DNA of 64,000 bases from Chitinophagaceae bacterium (GTDB taxonomy: Bacteria; Bacteroidota; Bacteroidia; Chitinophagales; Chitinophagaceae). Shown here piece by piece: positions 62,860 through 64,000 of the stretch (its first letter is position 1; the number at the start of each line of letters is the position of its first letter). The notes under the pieces were generated by a model. It was not told the origin of the DNA. It made no database searches and worked only from the letters and a program-made list of their open reading frames with translations. The stretch is taken from assembly GCA_947446645.1 (NCBI GenBank), contig CANFHA010000001.1:1-64000 (forward strand), read 5' to 3'. The translations under genes and the position numbers were made by a program.

Positions 62860-62867
62860 AAATGTAT
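62860..62867 (-). promoter_or_regulatory. -7 box for TonB-dependent receptor
   Basis: TACATTTG on the minus strand, exact TAnnTTTG, 14 bp before the start. Confidence 0.45.
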
Positions 62868-62911
62868 AAATGCCGGACAGCACAGTACCTAAGCTTAACC
62901 TTAATTAACAA

Positions 62912-62940
62912 CGAAGCCAACCCATATCGGATTGGCTTCG
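62912..62940 (-). terminator. hairpin after smc, likely terminator
   Basis: CGAAGCCAA/TTGGCTTCG (62912-62920/62932-62940) with an 11-nt loop, 23 bp after the smc stop. No strong T run follows, so it may be weak or rely on another factor. Confidence 0.55.
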
Positions 62941-62963
62941 CAACTTATATACTTCGCTGAAAA

Positions 62964-64000
62964 TTAATTCAGGCTCCTGAAATCCACCGGCACCAGCTTA
63001 CTCACACCTGCCTCCTGCATGGTTACGCCATAGATCACATCAACCGCAGCCATGGTTTGCTTGTTATGCGTTACTATAATAAACTGCGAGTTGTCTGAGA
63101 ACTTGCGTATCATGTTTGTGAATTTACCCACGTTGGCATCGTCAAGCGGGGCATCCACCTCATCCAGTATGCAGAAGGGAGCTGGCTTAATCAGGTATAT
63201 CGCAAACAGGAATGCCGTAGACGTCAACGTCTTTTCTCCTCCGGACAATTGAGTAAGCGTGCTGGGCTTCTTACCCTTCGGCTGTGCGTAGATCTCAATA
63301 TTGCTGTCCGCCACATTTTCCGGGTCTGTAAGGCGCAGGTCGCAGCTATCGTCTTCCGTGAACAGCGCTTTGAACACCTGAACAAAATTCGTACGTACCA
63401 TATCAAAGGTTTCGCGGAATTTGGTGTTGGCCGTATTTTCTACTTCTTCTATCGTTGACAATAATGACTCCTTCGCATTTACAAGATCATCACGCTGTTC
63501 TACAATAAAGTCATTCCGCACCTTCATTTCTGTATAAGCCTCAATTGCAGTCGGATTTATCTCTCCCATATTTTCCAGGCGCTTCTTCATTTTTTCCGCG
63601 TCTGCTGTCAGGTCTTCTATTGTCTGCTCACCCGTTCTTGGCTGATCCAGTATATCATCAAGCACTACTTTAAATTCTATCGCAAGCCGCTCGCTCATAC
63701 CTGCCACCTGCACCTTCATGGTGTTTAGCTTCTCCTTGATACCATTGAGCAAGGTCTCGGCATTTTCCTTTTCACGGCGCTTCTGGTTCAGCTGACCTTC
63801 CTGACCGGTAATATTGTTGCGCATTGCATAATATGCCCTATCTTTTTCGTTCAGTATCTTCTCATCATTTTCCTTGCGGGTCATTAGCTCATAGAGCTCA
63901 TTATCACCACTATGCAGTAACTTTTCTGTTTCACTAAGCTGCACAGATATTTGCTGCAGCTGCTCACTGTTATTGGCTATCTGCGACCTGAGATCCCTTA
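62964..64000 (-). CDS. smc: chromosome segregation protein SMC, C-terminal part (cut by window edge)
   Basis: About 345 C-terminal codons of SMC, open through the window edge; a GTG at 63944 is only an internal codon. The coiled-coil part (to about residue 190 of the fragment) is rich in Lys/Glu/Gln heptads. The ABC head follows: signature QLSGGEKTLTSTAFLFAIYL and Walker B FCILDEVDAPLDDANVGKF, with the D-loop after it and the switch His in IIVTHNKQTM. SMC forms a dimeric ring that organises and separates chromosomes with ScpA/ScpB, not seen here. The upstream hinge and N-terminal head lie outside the window. Confidence 0.95.
   Translation of the reverse strand, partial: RDLRSQIANNSEQLQQISVQLSETEKLLHSGDNELYELMTRKENDEKILNEKDRAYYAMRNNITGQEGQLNQKRREKENAETLLNGIKEKLNTMKVQVAGMSERLAIEFKVVLDDILDQPRTGEQTIEDLTADAEKMKKRLENMGEINPTAIEAYTEMKVRNDFIVEQRDDLVNAKESLLSTIEEVENTANTKFRETFDMVRTNFVQVFKALFTEDDSCDLRLTDPENVADSNIEIYAQPKGKKPSTLTQLSGGEKTLTSTAFLFAIYLIKPAPFCILDEVDAPLDDANVGKFTNMIRKFSDNSQFIIVTHNKQTMAAVDVIYGVTMQEAGVSKLVPVDFRSLN

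Overview
The window looks like chromosomal DNA of a Bacteroidota bacterium, most likely from the Chitinophagales/Sphingobacteriia side. The evidence is type IX secretion (T9SS) C-terminal sorting domains on several giant surface proteins, two large TonB-dependent receptors, a PorV/PorQ-family barrel, class III glutamine synthetase, Bacteroidota-style TAnnTTTG -7 boxes close to start codons, and little sign of Shine-Dalgarno sequences. No rRNA, tRNA, CRISPR array, insertion sequence or prophage was seen.

Layout. 0-3 kb: two tandem minus-strand PKD-domain T9SS proteins (one cut by the window edge) sharing a nearly identical 455-bp block. 3.2-4.1 kb: greA-HIT operon. 4.1-13.2 kb: a minus-strand trio of TonB-dependent receptor, 1337-aa secreted protein and PorV/PorQ-like barrel. 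13.4-28.1 kb: mostly housekeeping genes (2-hydroxyacid dehydrogenase, rsmA, M17 aminopeptidase, pdxA, clpP, gcvT, pyrH, DUF2480, M28 peptidase), plus two multi-pass GT-C-like membrane proteins and two lipoproteins. 28.2-43.4 kb: an accessory block of four giant minus-strand T9SS proteins. Two are FG-GAP/IPT proteins, both with broken reading frames: one by an in-frame TAA, the other by a 1-nt shift just before the sorting domain. The third is a DNA/RNA endonuclease on a stalk of about 13 Ig-like repeats, and the fourth a similar stalk with no nuclease. 43.4-44.0 kb: a gene-poor stretch with four ~52-bp tandem repeats and an inverted repeat. 44.0-47.0 kb: a 4'-phosphopantetheinyl transferase and glutamine synthetase III. 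47.0-58.0 kb: a plus-strand run of a YfhO-like protein, two SGNH (AlgJ/DltD-like) proteins flanking an MBOAT O-acyltransferase, two paralogous GT-C-like membrane proteins and an APC permease. 58-64 kb: DODA-type dioxygenase, HhH-GPD DNA glycosylase, membrane J-domain protein, a second TonB-dependent receptor, and the C-terminal part of SMC.

How they work together. The two most interesting regions are the T9SS surface-protein block and the O-acylation/glycan-like cassette. In the first, shared stalk repeats, shared sorting tails and near-identical 5' ends suggest duplication, conversion and domain shuffling, leaving one intact nuclease-bearing fibre, one headless fibre and two disrupted FG-GAP genes. 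The second has the logic of alginate or teichoic-acid O-acylation (membrane MBOAT acyl donor plus SGNH acyltransferases) combined with unassigned GT-C-like enzymes, and may modify a cell-surface glycan. All functions are inferred from motifs and context; no database search was run.
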